A stretch of 64,000 bases of DNA, taken from the NCBI GenBank assembly GCA_951640165.1, contig OX621242.1, forward strand, positions 25,788,001 to 25,852,000, written 5' to 3'. Position 1 is the first letter of the stretch, and each line of letters starts with the position of its first letter. Origin of the DNA: Pseudoips prasinana. Lineage: Eukaryota; Arthropoda; Insecta; Lepidoptera; Nolidae. The notes beneath the pieces were generated by a model. That model was not told the DNA's origin. It saw nothing but the letters and a program-made list of their open reading frames with translations, and made no database searches. A program made the position numbers and the translations under genes. Below, piece by piece: positions 13,601 to 27,800 of the stretch.

Positions 13601-16600
13601 CATCATCATCACGTACTAGGTTATTCGCTAATGAAAATATTCTAATTATGTTGACTACCTATCGTACGTATCAACTATTATATTCCTTAAATGAATTTTT
13701 CACAATATGTTTGTAACCGTAGGTATATGAATACCCAAATGCGGAATAAATTCAATTTGTTTAATCCGACAAAAATCCGACCTCCAAATAAACAGAGTAT
13801 AGCAGACGAAACGGTATGTGTACTCATATGTCGTGGGATTGACATGGCGTAAAAATTAAATACGAACTTAATTACTAATATCAATATTTTCTACCTGTTA
13901 CGTACAAATTCTTTAGTTTCAGGTTCGTTAATAAAAGAAACCCCTGTGACAAGCAGGAAAATTCCTTAACGACTTTTACCTTTGATAAAAACAACACTGA
14001 ACCAATATTTATTAATAAGGAAGTTCTCTGGAAACAAGCTTCCAAGTATCCAAAGAATCTCCTCCAATTTTGTAATATCTTTTGAGAAGATGAATGCACA
14101 TATTATGTGTTGAACATAATACGGATTCATAACTATTTTTTTAGAAACTACACAATTATGTAGAGGTTTAAAACAAAGCACTTTTTGTGGTGGAGGTTAA
14201 AAATTTATTGCCAGAATATATGGTTCAGTTTCCTGTTTTCATATCATTTCACACGTGTTTTGAATCGCCGCCAGCTGATAAATCACAAGCAAATTGATTA
14301 AAGACCGTTTATTTTTAATCACATTACGTGTTTCCTACGAATTCTGGGCTTCTGTTTAATTGACACGCCATAATACATTTTCAATGCGAACATTTTAGAA
14401 ATACGACTGTGATGAGAACTTGCAGGAGTACCACATCCCACAAACGAATAATAAAAAAATAAACAAAAAATGTTTAAATCATAAACATAACTTTATTAGT
14501 CTTAATAATTTGCATGAATTGACAAAATTGCACCATGAACAAATAGATGGACTGGCATTTAAAATAATGATTATTATTCCATTTTTTTTAAAAGTTAATA
14601 AGCTAAGCGAAGAACTAAAATGTACATCTTATTGTCTTTTCCTAAGAACTAAAATGTACATCTTATTGTCTTGATGTAAATATTTGTTTATCAGAATCAG
14701 AATATCATCACCCCATCTCATCCCGTGGGGGGCGTAGAAGTCGACCCGAGGGAATATCTACCTGAGGATGGGCAGCAGCTTCCTTCTGATTACTATGACC
14801 ATCTTACTGCGATCGCCAACCCGCCTGCCAAGCGTGGCGATTATGGCATATCCCCGCAAGACGATTCTTGAGGGAGGCTTGTCCAGCAGTGGACGTATTT
14901 AGCTGTAATGATGATGATGATGAAATATTTGTTTAGATAAAAAGATCAAAGAGCGCCGTAAATTATTTGCAACTTCTGATTTGTAAGTAAATATTTTCGA
15001 AGTTATACTTCTTTTGGCGCGATGGAGATAAATGATGAGAGTGAATTTTTACGATGCGCGCGCACACCGACACCTAAATTTAACAGCATGAAGTTAGTTC
15101 TAGATGAGAGTGAATTTTTACGATGCGCGCGCACACCGACACCTAAATTTAACAGCATGAAGTTAGTTCTAGGTGGTATGAAAATTGATAACTATGTTCA
15201 AGTTGTATATTCTAGTATTTTATTTAAATAAAATCTTTTTGATTAATTTTAATATTTATCGTTAATCACTACTGCATTTTAGTTATTTTTTTTCCATACG
15301 CCAAAGAAGTATAACTTCTAACGCGTGTACATAAGTACACACAGAATTATATAATAATTATATATATATATATATATATTTATCTATCAACTAAAACAAC
15401 AACTATGTCGTAGAGACTTTTACTGATAACGGAAAAGCCAAAATGATGTTTGAAACATGATAATTATGAACAGAATGTTCAACAGAATTGAGGGAAATAT
15501 GACTCTCCCTCCCAAGTTATTTTTTCTGCCCGCTCCACTTAATTATGAAAAACAACTCCTCTCATAACACATCTCACGTAATTAGAAAGGATCTTACATC
15601 ACATAAATTAAACTATTCAGAAGAATATGTCCTGAACGGAGCCTCAAGGCCATTACAATGTTTATCTTTAGCATATTGGAATTACCAAACCATAATAAAC
15701 GGCAGAGATTTGATAGTCGTATGATATATTCTTTGTACAGGCGCCAGCACATCCAGCTACCCCAATCTGTCAAATTTCTATCATAGATTTTCAACTTTAT
15801 CACTTAAGCATAAGGTTCACTTTCAATTGGGGAAATTTGACAGATTGGGGTAAGTTTATGTGCTGACGTCTGTACGAGACCTTTCATCAAAATATTCATT
15901 CTATACTTCTATGCCCTTTTTTCAACCTTGCATATAGGTTTAAGCAGTAATAAGGAGGCAGATGCTTCTTTAAACCAACGTGAAATAAACCCACAGTAGT
16001 ATAAAAAAACATTTTGTAATTGTTATGGCTATTTACTTGGAAATCCTCTGTAATTAACCGTATATCAAAGAATATGTTGAAGTGAGCTCCTAAATTCTGT
16101 AAAACATAAATTTGCAGTGAGTGATTGGCGAATTTAAGATACTAGGCTCGCAGTCAGTCCATAGACTGGTGACCGGCATAGTGGTTTAATTTTTGAGCGT
16201 CTCTGAGCTTCGGGGGGCACCTTAAGCTGTCGGTCGCGGTTGGACCCATTAGGCAACAGTCGTTAATCCATGTCAGAGGGCTCCTGGGCGACTTGAACAA
16301 ATCTGACACTAGGATAATCAACCACTGCCCATACGATAAGTAAGTACGTAATACTATAATATTACTTAGCGTAAATATCGCTTTAGATGTTTATTCTTAT
16401 ATGATTAACTGTTAATTTTGGAAACCTTTAAGGGATTATTTAATTATTGTTTTAAAACCACCGACTTGAACTTTCCTTTATAACTGTCCATTCGACCAAT
16501 GGGACCATCATGACGACGAATAAAAATAGAAATCGTTAAAATCGACAGCACAAAGAACGCAGAAATCACGTAATATGAGTACAAATAAACAGACAATAAA

Positions 16601-18768
16601 TTGATAGGCTGTTTGAAGTGGGTAAAAATCAATAACTCTACTGTTGTTACCTACCAATAATACATTTACAAAAGTAGGCACCGATCTTAACAGTTTATTG
16701 TCACGGACTCAACCCCAGTTAAGAGTTTACCATAAAGGTACAGATGCCAGCACATCCAGCTACCCTAATCTGTCAAATTTCTTTTATACATTTTCAACTT
16801 TATTACAAAAACATAAGGTTCATTTTCAATTGGGGAAATTTGGTAGATGGGGTAGCGTGATGTGCTGGCTTCTGTACGTGTAGAAAGTTTAATCATACTT
16901 GCGCGTAAGTAAGCAAAACGACTACCTTAACCATAGGGAAATTTATAGTATATTTGAAGTAGGTAACAAAATCAATAGCTGTATTATTATTACCTACCAA
17001 TAATGCATTTACAAAAGTAGGCACTGCTCTTGACAGTTTAATGTCACGGACTCAACCCCAGTTAAGAGTTTACCGTAAAGGTACAGATGCCAGCACATCC
17101 AGCTACCCTAATCTAGAGTTGAACGTAGAGGTAACGAGAGTTGAACATATAGGTTAGTAAATGTTGATCTTTAGGACTAAAACGATGAATACTTTTTAAT
17201 CTTTCAATGTATTGTCATTATACAAAGAGTGTCTACTTTAATAATTACTTCCTAGATGTCTCCTACTAACAGAAAAAACGGTTAAGATATAGGTAAAATA
17301 TTATATTATATCGGATGCTAAATAGTCGAGTGCTCAAAGGCTTGATTAAAGTGACTATTAGCGGAATCAACACTACATACGATTAATTTTATATTTTGAA
17401 TGTTATCATTCAAAATATAAAATTAATGTTATGATATTTGAGGAAATCCATAAGGATAATATTTACATAAACTCTTCAAAGTAACACCTGATTCCATTTG
17501 ACTGCCCGTGCGGCGTAGCGGCTTAGGCAGTCGCCTCGCCGCTTCGTGTCGCGGGTTCGAGTCCCAACACACAAATAGTTTTATAAGTCTGGATGTAATT
17601 GTTCGTCTATCATAATTATGTTCATAAAGTACCCCGCGACACAGGTATCAGATTCCCTAGTGCGGGCGTAATCTCTTTACATAAAAAAAAAAAAATTTGA
17701 TACCACTTTGCCGAAATAATAAATGAAACCTCGAAATATAATGTAAGCATTGTATGAGTTTTTAATTATTCAATTGGGTTTTGTGAACTATGACTTTTTT
17801 ATTCTTAGATACGCATTATTTAATATGATGTTTAGCATTATATATATCATTTGGTTTTGTTTCATTTGGTATCTATAACGTATGATTACACATATGGTTA
17901 TATTATGTAAAAAATATTATAATATGGACTCCCTTCAATAATCAAACTGAGTTTGACCGACTTTCAAAGTAAAACAGATTAATCTGGACCTTAATAATCT
18001 ATTTTAGTGTAGAACATGGACTTAAGTGATTTACATAAACTTCAATTTGTGTTCGACAAGTTTACGTCAAAAGTTTATATTGATGAGCCAATAATGTAGC
18101 ATGTTTCTAATTTTGTTTACGCTCATAGCATTTTAAGATAATTTTTTACTTTAAACGCTTTCTTGTTTCATTGTTGTTATTTTAGTAGACAAAGAAAGTT
18201 CCAATTTCTAACACAAGATATAAATTAAACTATATTTTTTCTTTAAAAGACAATACTCCTTTATTCAGGCCTTTTATGTTAACAGCAGATAATGACTTGT
18301 GGGTCCGATTGCCGGATAAGGATAAAAAGTTTTATTGGATTGAGTAAACTAGTTTATAAAATCCCGATCGTGTTTAGTTATTCAAAACCTTAACAAAAAA
18401 AAATTCTTTCGAATAGTTATTAATTATATATTAACAAAATCCAAACATTTGTCTTCTTCACGTAATTGGATTACCATACGTTATGGATCGTAAGGAAAGT
18501 AAGTAAGTAAGTAACTCTTTATTGTACACCAAAAAATAATACATAATAGGAACTTTGAGTATGTTAAGATTGTACAAATGGCGGCCTTATCGCTAAGTGC
18601 GATCTCTTCCAGGCAACCGTTGAATGGACCAGGAGTAAAGAAAAGGCATTTGGGTATTTGTTGGCATAATTAGCAGAAAGGATTAATTTTTTTTTTGATT
18701 ATTTTCTTTTTTTGTGATTTTTTTGTGGTTTTTTTGTACCATGGGTACTTTTAACAATAAATAAATAA

Positions 18769-18818
<50 letters not shown>

Positions 18819-21800
18819 GGCAGGTCATAGGAGAATAAGATATACAGTAATTTAACGTTAAAGAGAAAGATAGTAACTCTTCACCATTTTCTTAAAAATG
18901 TCCAGTGACTGAGCACCTCTCACTGTCTCTGGTAAAGCATTCCACAATCGGGCAGCTTGTACGGAAAAGGAATGGTCTAAAAATTTTGTGGAGTGCATTG
19001 GTATCTTGATTCGTAAATTTTTCGATGATCTCAGCAACCTCGAATGTGTCTCGTGGAGGAACTCAAAACGTTCCTTTAAGTAAGTCGGAGTAGCTGGATT
19101 GAACAATATACTATATAGAAGAGAAACAATGTGAGCATTCCGGCGAAGTCGTATAGGTAACCACTTGAGTTTTGCACGAAATTCGGAAACATGATCATAT
19201 TTACGCAAACCAAATATGAAACGAATACAAAAATTTTGGAGCCTCTCAAGTTTGTTTAATTGGTCCTCCGTGATATCGAGATAGCTGGCATCAGCGTAGT
19301 CTAAAATCGGTAGGATTCATTTTTCCTCATAACAATATTAATTATACCAACGTATGATCTCATTGGTAAATAAACAGTCCAGCAGCTATAATCGAAGCGA
19401 ATTAACATTGCAGAGAAGCATATTATTAGTTAGCAGACATCTTTTGAATTGTATAAATTTAAGTGCCGCATGCCGGTGGGAATCGAACCCACGACCACGG
19501 GGTATCTGGCCCCATGTGCGTTAACTACCCAGCCACCGCACCGTGGTACTGACACTTTGAATTCATACAATCCTTTCGATATTTCTTAACGCATTTAAGG
19601 CGCTTTAACGCCATCGTGCAGTTTGCGTCATCAACGTCTAAGCGAAGAACTCAACGATATATATAACGATATCATATATGTACTACTCTGTCAAGAAAGT
19701 ACCGGGAAAAGATCAATAATATACAAAATGTTTGTTATTCATCCAAATTTATTTTATCACCTTCAAAGTATGCTCCTTCAGAAACGATACACTTACGCCA
19801 ACGAATAATCCATTCATCAAAACATTTTTTAAACGCTGCTTTCGGAATTGAGTTCAGTTCTCGCCGCGAATTCTCCTTTATGTCTTCTACCGATTGAAAA
19901 CGGGTACCACGAAGTGGTAATTTGAGTTTAGGATAAAGAAAGAAGTCAGCTGGAGCCATATCTGGTGAATATGGTGGTTGCTGGATGGTATTTGTTGAGT
20001 GTTTGGTCAAAAATTCGTTCACAATGATGGCCTTGTGCGAAGGCGCATTATCGTGGTGCAAAATCCAAGAATTTTCTTTCCACTAATCTGGCCTTTTCGT
20101 CGAATTTGCTCTCTTAAACGCCGCATAACGCTCAAATAATATTCTTTATTTACCGTTCGACCTTCCGGTAAGAATTCAGAGTGCACAACACCGCGATAGT
20201 CAAAATAACAGTCAACATGACTTTGACTTTTGATCGACTTTGGCGTGTTTTTATCGGTTTCGGTTCAGTTGGAAGGCGCCACTCCGAAGCTTGTTGACTA
20301 GTTTGCATGTCAAACTCGTGAGATACAGAGAGACGGCGGCTATCTCTCGCAGAGTTAAATGAGAATTTTCAGTCACTATTTCCTTCACTTTTGCGATGTT
20401 AACTTCAGTTGCAGGCGTTAATGGCCTACCAGAGCGAGGCAAATCTTTCATCACATCTCGACCGCTTTTGAACGCTATGAACCACTCATAAGCACGAGTT
20501 TTTGATAAAGTCGATTCACCGTAAGCCTTCTGTAACATTTTCAGTGACTCCGAACACAAAATTCCCTTAGCGATGCAAAATTTAAGACAAACTCTTTGTT
20601 CGATATTTTTGTCCATTATGAAATTCGCAATACACACTATATATGATATTACTAAAACCAGCACTGTATTTAATATAAGTAACAGATGCAACTCAAACTC
20701 CGCGCCAAGATGGAAAAAAAAACAAAAATTTGAATTTGAAACCATAAACAAATCATCCATTCCCGATACTTTTTTGACTGAATGTATAGCACCTAAAAGT
20801 ACTTCCCCACTTCATTAATAATCAAGAATAGATATAAAGAATCAGTTCGTTTCAGAGCTGTTCTTGCACAAAGAGGTTTGCAAAACTTAGAAATAAGTAA
20901 GGAAATTGTTTTGTGGAACGCCCTCCCGAACGACAGGTTTCCAGACTCATATAACATGAGTTTATTCAAGGCTAGAGTGAATAGGCACGCGGTCCACCTT
21001 CGACCACATCTTCACTTACCATCAGGTGAGATGGTGGTCAAGCTCAAACCAATCCAGCATAAAGAAGTCCGCGGTGTGGTCTTAAGGTATAAAGGTAGAG
21101 ATTATTAGAGCTAACATCTCGATGAAAAAAGGTTTAGACTATTTTCTGGATACTCCGTGAAATATTCACTATTTGAAATCGTTTTCAAGCCTATTCAATT
21201 AATACGGATAATTTATACCATAGCTTAGTGATGAGTTATAGTCGCATTACAGTTTACTTAATGGTAATTACTATTGTAATTGGAGCTCTGAAAGTAAAAC
21301 AGAATTTGTGATAATTAAAATATGATGGGCCGTGATCAAATACTCGTACATTAAACAACGCAAAGAAGTCGTAGATACTACCCGTTGGACACAGGTGTGT
21401 TTAAAAATCATCACTATTTATTCGACGATAAAGATAAAAAACGAAAGACCTTATTTACATTTACAATATAATTTATTTGTAATTCATTAAAATTTTTGCT
21501 ACGTTTACCGTAATCTAATAATGACCCTGTACAACCAATTTGCATGGTCGGGTGATCAAGACTGTTAATTTTGAACCAGTATACTTTATACGAGATGATA
21601 ATTTTATCACAGTATTGTTTCATCAAAGTGTATAAATTACTCCGTAAAAAGGGACAATCAATACGAGTGCGCTATCTGACAGCGCTTGCATCTCGAAAGT
21701 CGTAAGTCGGCGGCTTATTGGGAAAGCCTTCGATTTTTTTTTTTTTTTTCTCTACATCTGCCTTAAGAAAGATATAGTTTGCATACTACTCAATACTTAT

Positions 21801-24800
21801 TTACATAGCAATTGAGACTATTTAATTACAGATCGCGCTTTTTTTAATTCGTAAGTTGTTGAATCAATTTTAGCCATTAATAAGTTTTAAAAGTTGTTAA
21901 TAGTAGCAGTGAGTCGCTTCAGCGATTTAAATAAATCAGTAAATAACTGTGTTAAACTATCTGGGAAAATACGAGTTCAACTTTCACTCTACGCATTTCG
22001 TTGTAGATATATCAATGAAAGTTTTATATTTAATTCGAATACTAAAAACCTCACCACATTACCAAAACTGCGCTATTTATCAACATAATAAAAAAAATAC
22101 TGGAATAGATGATTCGAAAATTTTTGTTTACGAACTGTTTTAATTGCACCTGATCTAATAACAGTACTTTCTTAAAATGGTACCCCCAGTTAGGCCATTT
22201 TTGCCAGTAATATAAAAAAAAACTTTTGTATTTTCATTTGAAATAAGGTAAAAAAAGCAATATACACTTATGCTGAGATATATTCATGTGACAAACAGAT
22301 GGACGACTGACTCTTATAATAAGGATTCATTTTTACCATTTGGGTATATAACCTTAAAACTTACCAAGTACCAATTTCACGCATACGAATGATTGCAAAT
22401 CTTTAACATTGTGCAACTGGAAGCACCGGAAACATATGTACAGTGTATTTTTCCTTCTTTCCAGCTAGCGATATTTGCTTATAATAAAATTGCTAAAATG
22501 GTTTAACATATTTTGCATATTTTTTGTTTAATATCCTACTAATATTATAAATGCAAAAGTTTGTGAGTATGGATGTTTGTTATTTTTTTCACGCAAAAAC
22601 TACCAAACAGATGTTGATGACACTTTGTAGTAATATAGGTTATATATCCGAATAACGCATTGGCTATAATTTATAAAGTTTAACGCGCTTAAAACTGCGG
22701 GGTACTGCTTTGTAAAACCTTGTTGTTTAACTGTTTTGTATCCGTAAAATCGTAATTCTAATTAGAGTCTTAAGTGGAGACATTAAATTTCGAGAAAACG
22801 GATGTACTTGGAGGATACAAGGCTGATAAACCATTAGCCCATTCCAATTATTTAAATAAATTTTTCATGACTTCTGTCGATGCAAAAAGTAAATACTTAG
22901 TAATAATTATAGATTATGGGTTTTCAAAGTTGGCTTCTGTAAATTCGCTCAGGATATTATAAAAAAGAATTCTAATTCTAATTATTACTTGAATTAAGAT
23001 CTGAATGAAAACTTTAACTGAAAGATTAATACTCAGTTAAAAGCAGATTAAATTACAGAGATGTTAGAATTTATTGCTTTAAACTGTATTTGATAATAAA
23101 AGAAATCGTTTTAACTGTACACTAAAACTATACATTCTTTACTGTTATTACTGGAGAGATATAAATAATTCACATTAAGTTTCTCAAAAAATGCTTTAAT
23201 ACTACCAACTAAATACTAGGTTGCAGGCCAAAAGCTAAAATGTTGTTAAAGTTTTAAAAACTCAGTGTAAATATATTTTTGCCGAAAAATTAAAATTTAT
23301 ATACATCGCCAGATGACCACCATAATATTAAAAACTCTTGGTTTTATTACATAAAAAAATAAGATAAGTCAACATCAGCAAGCGTCAACTGCTAATGTGT
23401 AATTTTTTTATTTGAAAGTAATAAAATATTTCTATAAAAATGAATCATACAAGATTTCCAATGAAAAATTATATTCAAAGGGCTTCTCATTTTACAGTAT
23501 CAGTTTAGAATTCAATTACGTTACGGGCGCCCATGAAATTGATAATAAACAAGTCAGTCGAGGTAAAATGTACGTACGAATCGGAAAAGCAGTGGTGCTT
23601 GCAAGTGCGTCGAATTTGCGTTCGTTATACTGCTCTAGTTCCTATTTGTTCTGAACTTACTGCCATACATTGAATATGTTATACCATGCAGAGATATAAA
23701 TATTGAACCCTTTATTACTTCAAAGAAACGAGAAAGGATGATATTAAATAAATGGAGAGGCTACAAAAATATTTAAAACTATGAAACACTTTATTTGTTT
23801 ATTCGATCTTCATTAAGTGTTTGTCATGATTTAATTTGCAGCAAGTTTTCAGCAATCCGTTATCTTATGATATAGTTACATTCTTTTATACATTGAAGTT
23901 TATTATGTTTAGACTTTGGCACAGTCTACTTGATAGTCGTAAGTAAAAATAATGGTTAATTTAAATTGTATTGTTGTGCATATTACTCGATCCTTACATT
24001 TTTTTAATAAATATGAGTATTAATATAGACAAATGTATTTATTCTTAGATAAAGCCTACACAGTACTAGACCATACAACAACACAACAATATATAAACCT
24101 AGGTCGAAATTTCGCCAAAACTCGAAAACTATTTCATCATGTCGGCCAAAAACTCTAACGCCACATATAATAATAATTAATTTAAGCTTCAAACAATATA
24201 CAATTAATACTACAAGTATCCGAAGCCGCCTTTTAAACATGTAATGCCTGTGTTAGGAGACTCCCATTACACTTATATTGAAAGTTTATTTAAAACCACG
24301 ATAAAGAGGCTATCACAATCTCAACTAAATCATAAGTAGACGTGTTATAGATGCATAAAATTATAGTTATACTTTATACAGCTATAGCAGCTACATAGGT
24401 GAGATTGTGGTCAAATACAAACTCAATATGCGTAAAAATAAATATAAAAGCTCACACGTTTACGTGCCTGTGAGAGATATCCGCAATATTTTCGAGTTAG
24501 TGTTCATGTACACTGGATTAACATAATCCTAAATCCGAATGCCGCGGCGATGAAATAGAGTAAAATAATATTAGAAATCACACTAACACTACTAAAGGCT
24601 ACACAAAAATACTATATATTTTTTATGTGAATAAAACAAAGTGACGTTCCAATGATATCAAAAGTATTTATCTTACCTGACATTTGGAATCCTTCACAAA
24701 CGCTGGATCGGTGCCGAGAAGTATCCATACGTATTCGGAACAAACACCCAAATGCCTAGAAATAAATTAGAGAGTTTTCTGTCAAACAAATTACTTGAGA

Positions 24801-27800
24801 GAAGAAAACATAACCAGCTACCATAATATTGATCACATTTATTTCCAGGTTAAATTTATTCGAGATAAACCAATTTTTTGCCTAAGTATGAAGTGTTTGC
24901 TTTTATGAAAATATAGCCGTAATTTTATTGCTGTGTGTGTATCAATTTAAGCAATTTTTAGATCACTTTTTATTTCCAATCAATTGTAAAAGCAGTGTTT
25001 TGAGCTATCCAACCAAGTAAAAGTATGGAGAAAGGTAAGGTCAGAGGTACAAAAGAGTTAGACAGATAGCGTCAACTGGGATACACCCAAGGCTGGCGGT
25101 GTTAACTCCTTCCAAATGACTGTTTTACCTAAAGAACAAAGGTGTTTTGGTCAAAACCCTACTTGGTTTCATTAGCATAGTTACGTTTCCACCAAGGAAC
25201 AATATAAAAGTGGATTGAAGGAGCTCTGGTTTTAAAAAACAGACATGCTCTAATAAATACACTACCATTCTCAAATCGCATTAATTTAATGTGTTGATTC
25301 ACTTTATGATAGCCATCTTTGAGATTGCAAGTTGAACTAAGTTATATTGTGAATTTATTTAATTTTAAACTTCTGAGCACACAATAAAATATAAGAAAGG
25401 AAAGTAACAGCACTACAACCAGGTTACAAATTATTTTTAACACTTCTCACAATGCATTCGAAAGATGAGATTGAAACAAAAATATTGTGCCTTAAATACT
25501 GTACATTTGATAAATATACAAGCTAACATATAAATATTACTAAACATATTTAGGGTAAACATAGATAAATAGATATATCTATATTTTCAATCTATTTTAA
25601 AAATAAAGTAGGAATTAAAATTACGAAGGCCAGGCGGCAAAGAGTTCCATAAACTAACTGCTTTGATAATGCAAGAGTAGAAATCATTTTTTGTGGTTAG
25701 GAAAACTAAGGAGGGACTTAGGGTGTGACTTACATGCCCTAATGCCTAGTTTAATATTGATAGGTGACGAAGCTGATAGGGGTCTGACCAGCTTGTAGGG
25801 GGGCTGCACACACTGCACCTACCGGTTCGTGCGCGCCACACGAATACCTTTCTGGCCCAGCGGCTGTAGGTGATACGAGCTATGTGCCCCGCCCACTGCC
25901 ACTGTAATTTGGCAATTTTTTGGGCTATGTCGGATACTTTGGTTCACCTACGATTTTCAATGTTTCTGATACTTTGAAGGTACCTTACAATGACTTTCAA
26001 AATCCTGATGACTTACAGAGGCGAGTAGTCATCTCAACCTTAATTAACCGTTATGCATCAGGTCTACAGGTGTTTATTGACATTTTACTTAATGACGATT
26101 TTGAACAGCTCAAACTTAATAAACTGCCGTGCGTTTGAGTTTCAGACGCTTATAATTCTTTATTTAACTTTATTAGGCGTCTTGACAGCTCAAGTTCAAT
26201 AAAAGTTAGTACATCTGGACTTCGAACGCTTATCAAAACTTTATTTAATTAGGCGTAGACCACTTCAAGTTTGTGCACCTTTAGATGCTTATCGAAACTA
26301 TATTTTATTTGACATCGTATTAAATTTAGCGTCGTTCTTTTCTACTAATATGTAGCTTATTATTTGTAATAAGTCACTTGAACAATTTAGTTAAAAGTTA
26401 CCTGTTGGAATCCCCGTCGGTACCGTGTATTCATGTAGCAGTAAATTATGGGATTGTAGCAGGAGTGCGACATTGCTAGCCAGTGGCACGCAAACCACGC
26501 GTATGGCATTCCCGGCCACGTGCCCCAAGTCTCATCTTCTTCATGAATTGTCCATAATACCTGCCAAAAAAACAAAGTTTATTTCTTTCGTGAAGGTTAG
26601 CTTTAATGCAAATACGATCGTAGTTTTGCCTGAAGGATAAATCTGAACAAAATATTACTCCTAAATCCCGAATCACTTTGACTCTGTCCACGGTACTTTG
26701 TTTTATAGTGTAATTGTAAATGATAAGAGTAGTAGCAGTGTTAAGCTACACCGGTCAGTCGAACACAGCAGAAGTCACGCAATTTACAAAAATATATGGC
26801 AAGTTGTATCCGCAGTTGACAAAAGTAATATACTAAATCCTAAAACCAGTTCAAGAATGCTATTAGGGCATATGGAAGCTCTTAACAACGCTTTAAAATA
26901 CACAGCCTTTAATTATAGTCAATACTTCACTTTTAGTTTCAGCACCCTGATATCACAAAATGTCAAACTATAATATTATCTGGGGACAATAATAATATCT
27001 GCGGACAATGTCACACAGATTATCCTAGACCCAAACTAAGCAAAGCTTGTACTATGGGTACCTAGTAGTGGATACACATACTTATTTAGATGGATAAATA
27101 CTTATATACATAGAAAACATCCATGACTCAGAAACAAATATTCGTGCTCATCACACAAATATTTGCACTTACCGGGATTCGAACCCAGGACCACCAGCTT
27201 CGTAGGCAGGAGCACTACCAATACAGTGACCGTCAAAAACCGCCCAAAAGGCCTCTCGCATTGCTACCATGTCGCTTACTCGACAATATTTAATTAAATT
27301 TTATAAATGATGGCAGCTCCTTCCCCGTAGGTGATATGTTATGGTGATATGATATGTAGCCTATTTGTTGACCCGACGTCTTAGTAATATTCATGCAAAA
27401 TTTGTAGTAAATCAACGCATTACAGTGCAGACAAACAGACAAAAATTCTAAAAACTATATTTTTGGCTTCGATATCGATTGTTGATATATCTATTGTTGG
27501 TATACTTTAAAAAAATATTCAATGTACAGTTTTGAATTTCATACAACTTTATTATATGTATAGATTACGCGCGCACTGTTTATTATTTTTTCATCATATA
27601 AATCATTAATAATTTATTAGATATTAAAATTAACAGTAACGATAGATATTCACTCCTCTTTTATTATATCCTCACTCTCATGATCCGATGAAACTGCTAG
27701 TCGACACAATTCCTAGCAGCTCAACGAGATGTTACAGCAAGAATACAACGAATTTTGTGCAATTTTGTGAATTTTGTGAAGAATTATACAATATTTCAGA

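Larger units (their letters stand above)
16604..17114 (+). repeat. Segmental duplication, two copies about 343 bp apart
   Basis: 16604-16773 and about 16953-17114 share 'acctaccaataat', 'catttacaaaagtaggcac', 'tcacggactcaaccccagtt' and 'aagagtttacc', continuing across the left edge of a MITE. The second copy's MITE stops after 31 bp. The duplication therefore took place after the MITE inserted. Confidence 0.85.
18499..19317 (-). mobile_element. 5'-truncated LINE (CR1-like), minus strand
   Basis: Starts inside the C-terminal part of ORF2 at about 19317 and ends at a 3' (TTAC)n tail (gtaa repeats at 18499-18514) just after CAATAAAGAG. The 3' UTR holds a (TA)n tract. A second, tail-only copy of a related element is at 30115-30250. 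Confidence 0.75.

Noticed and set aside
23412..23654. 80-codon plus-strand ORF as a gene
   Set aside because: Lysine/Asn-rich composition typical of AT-rich non-coding sequence, no domain, no context.
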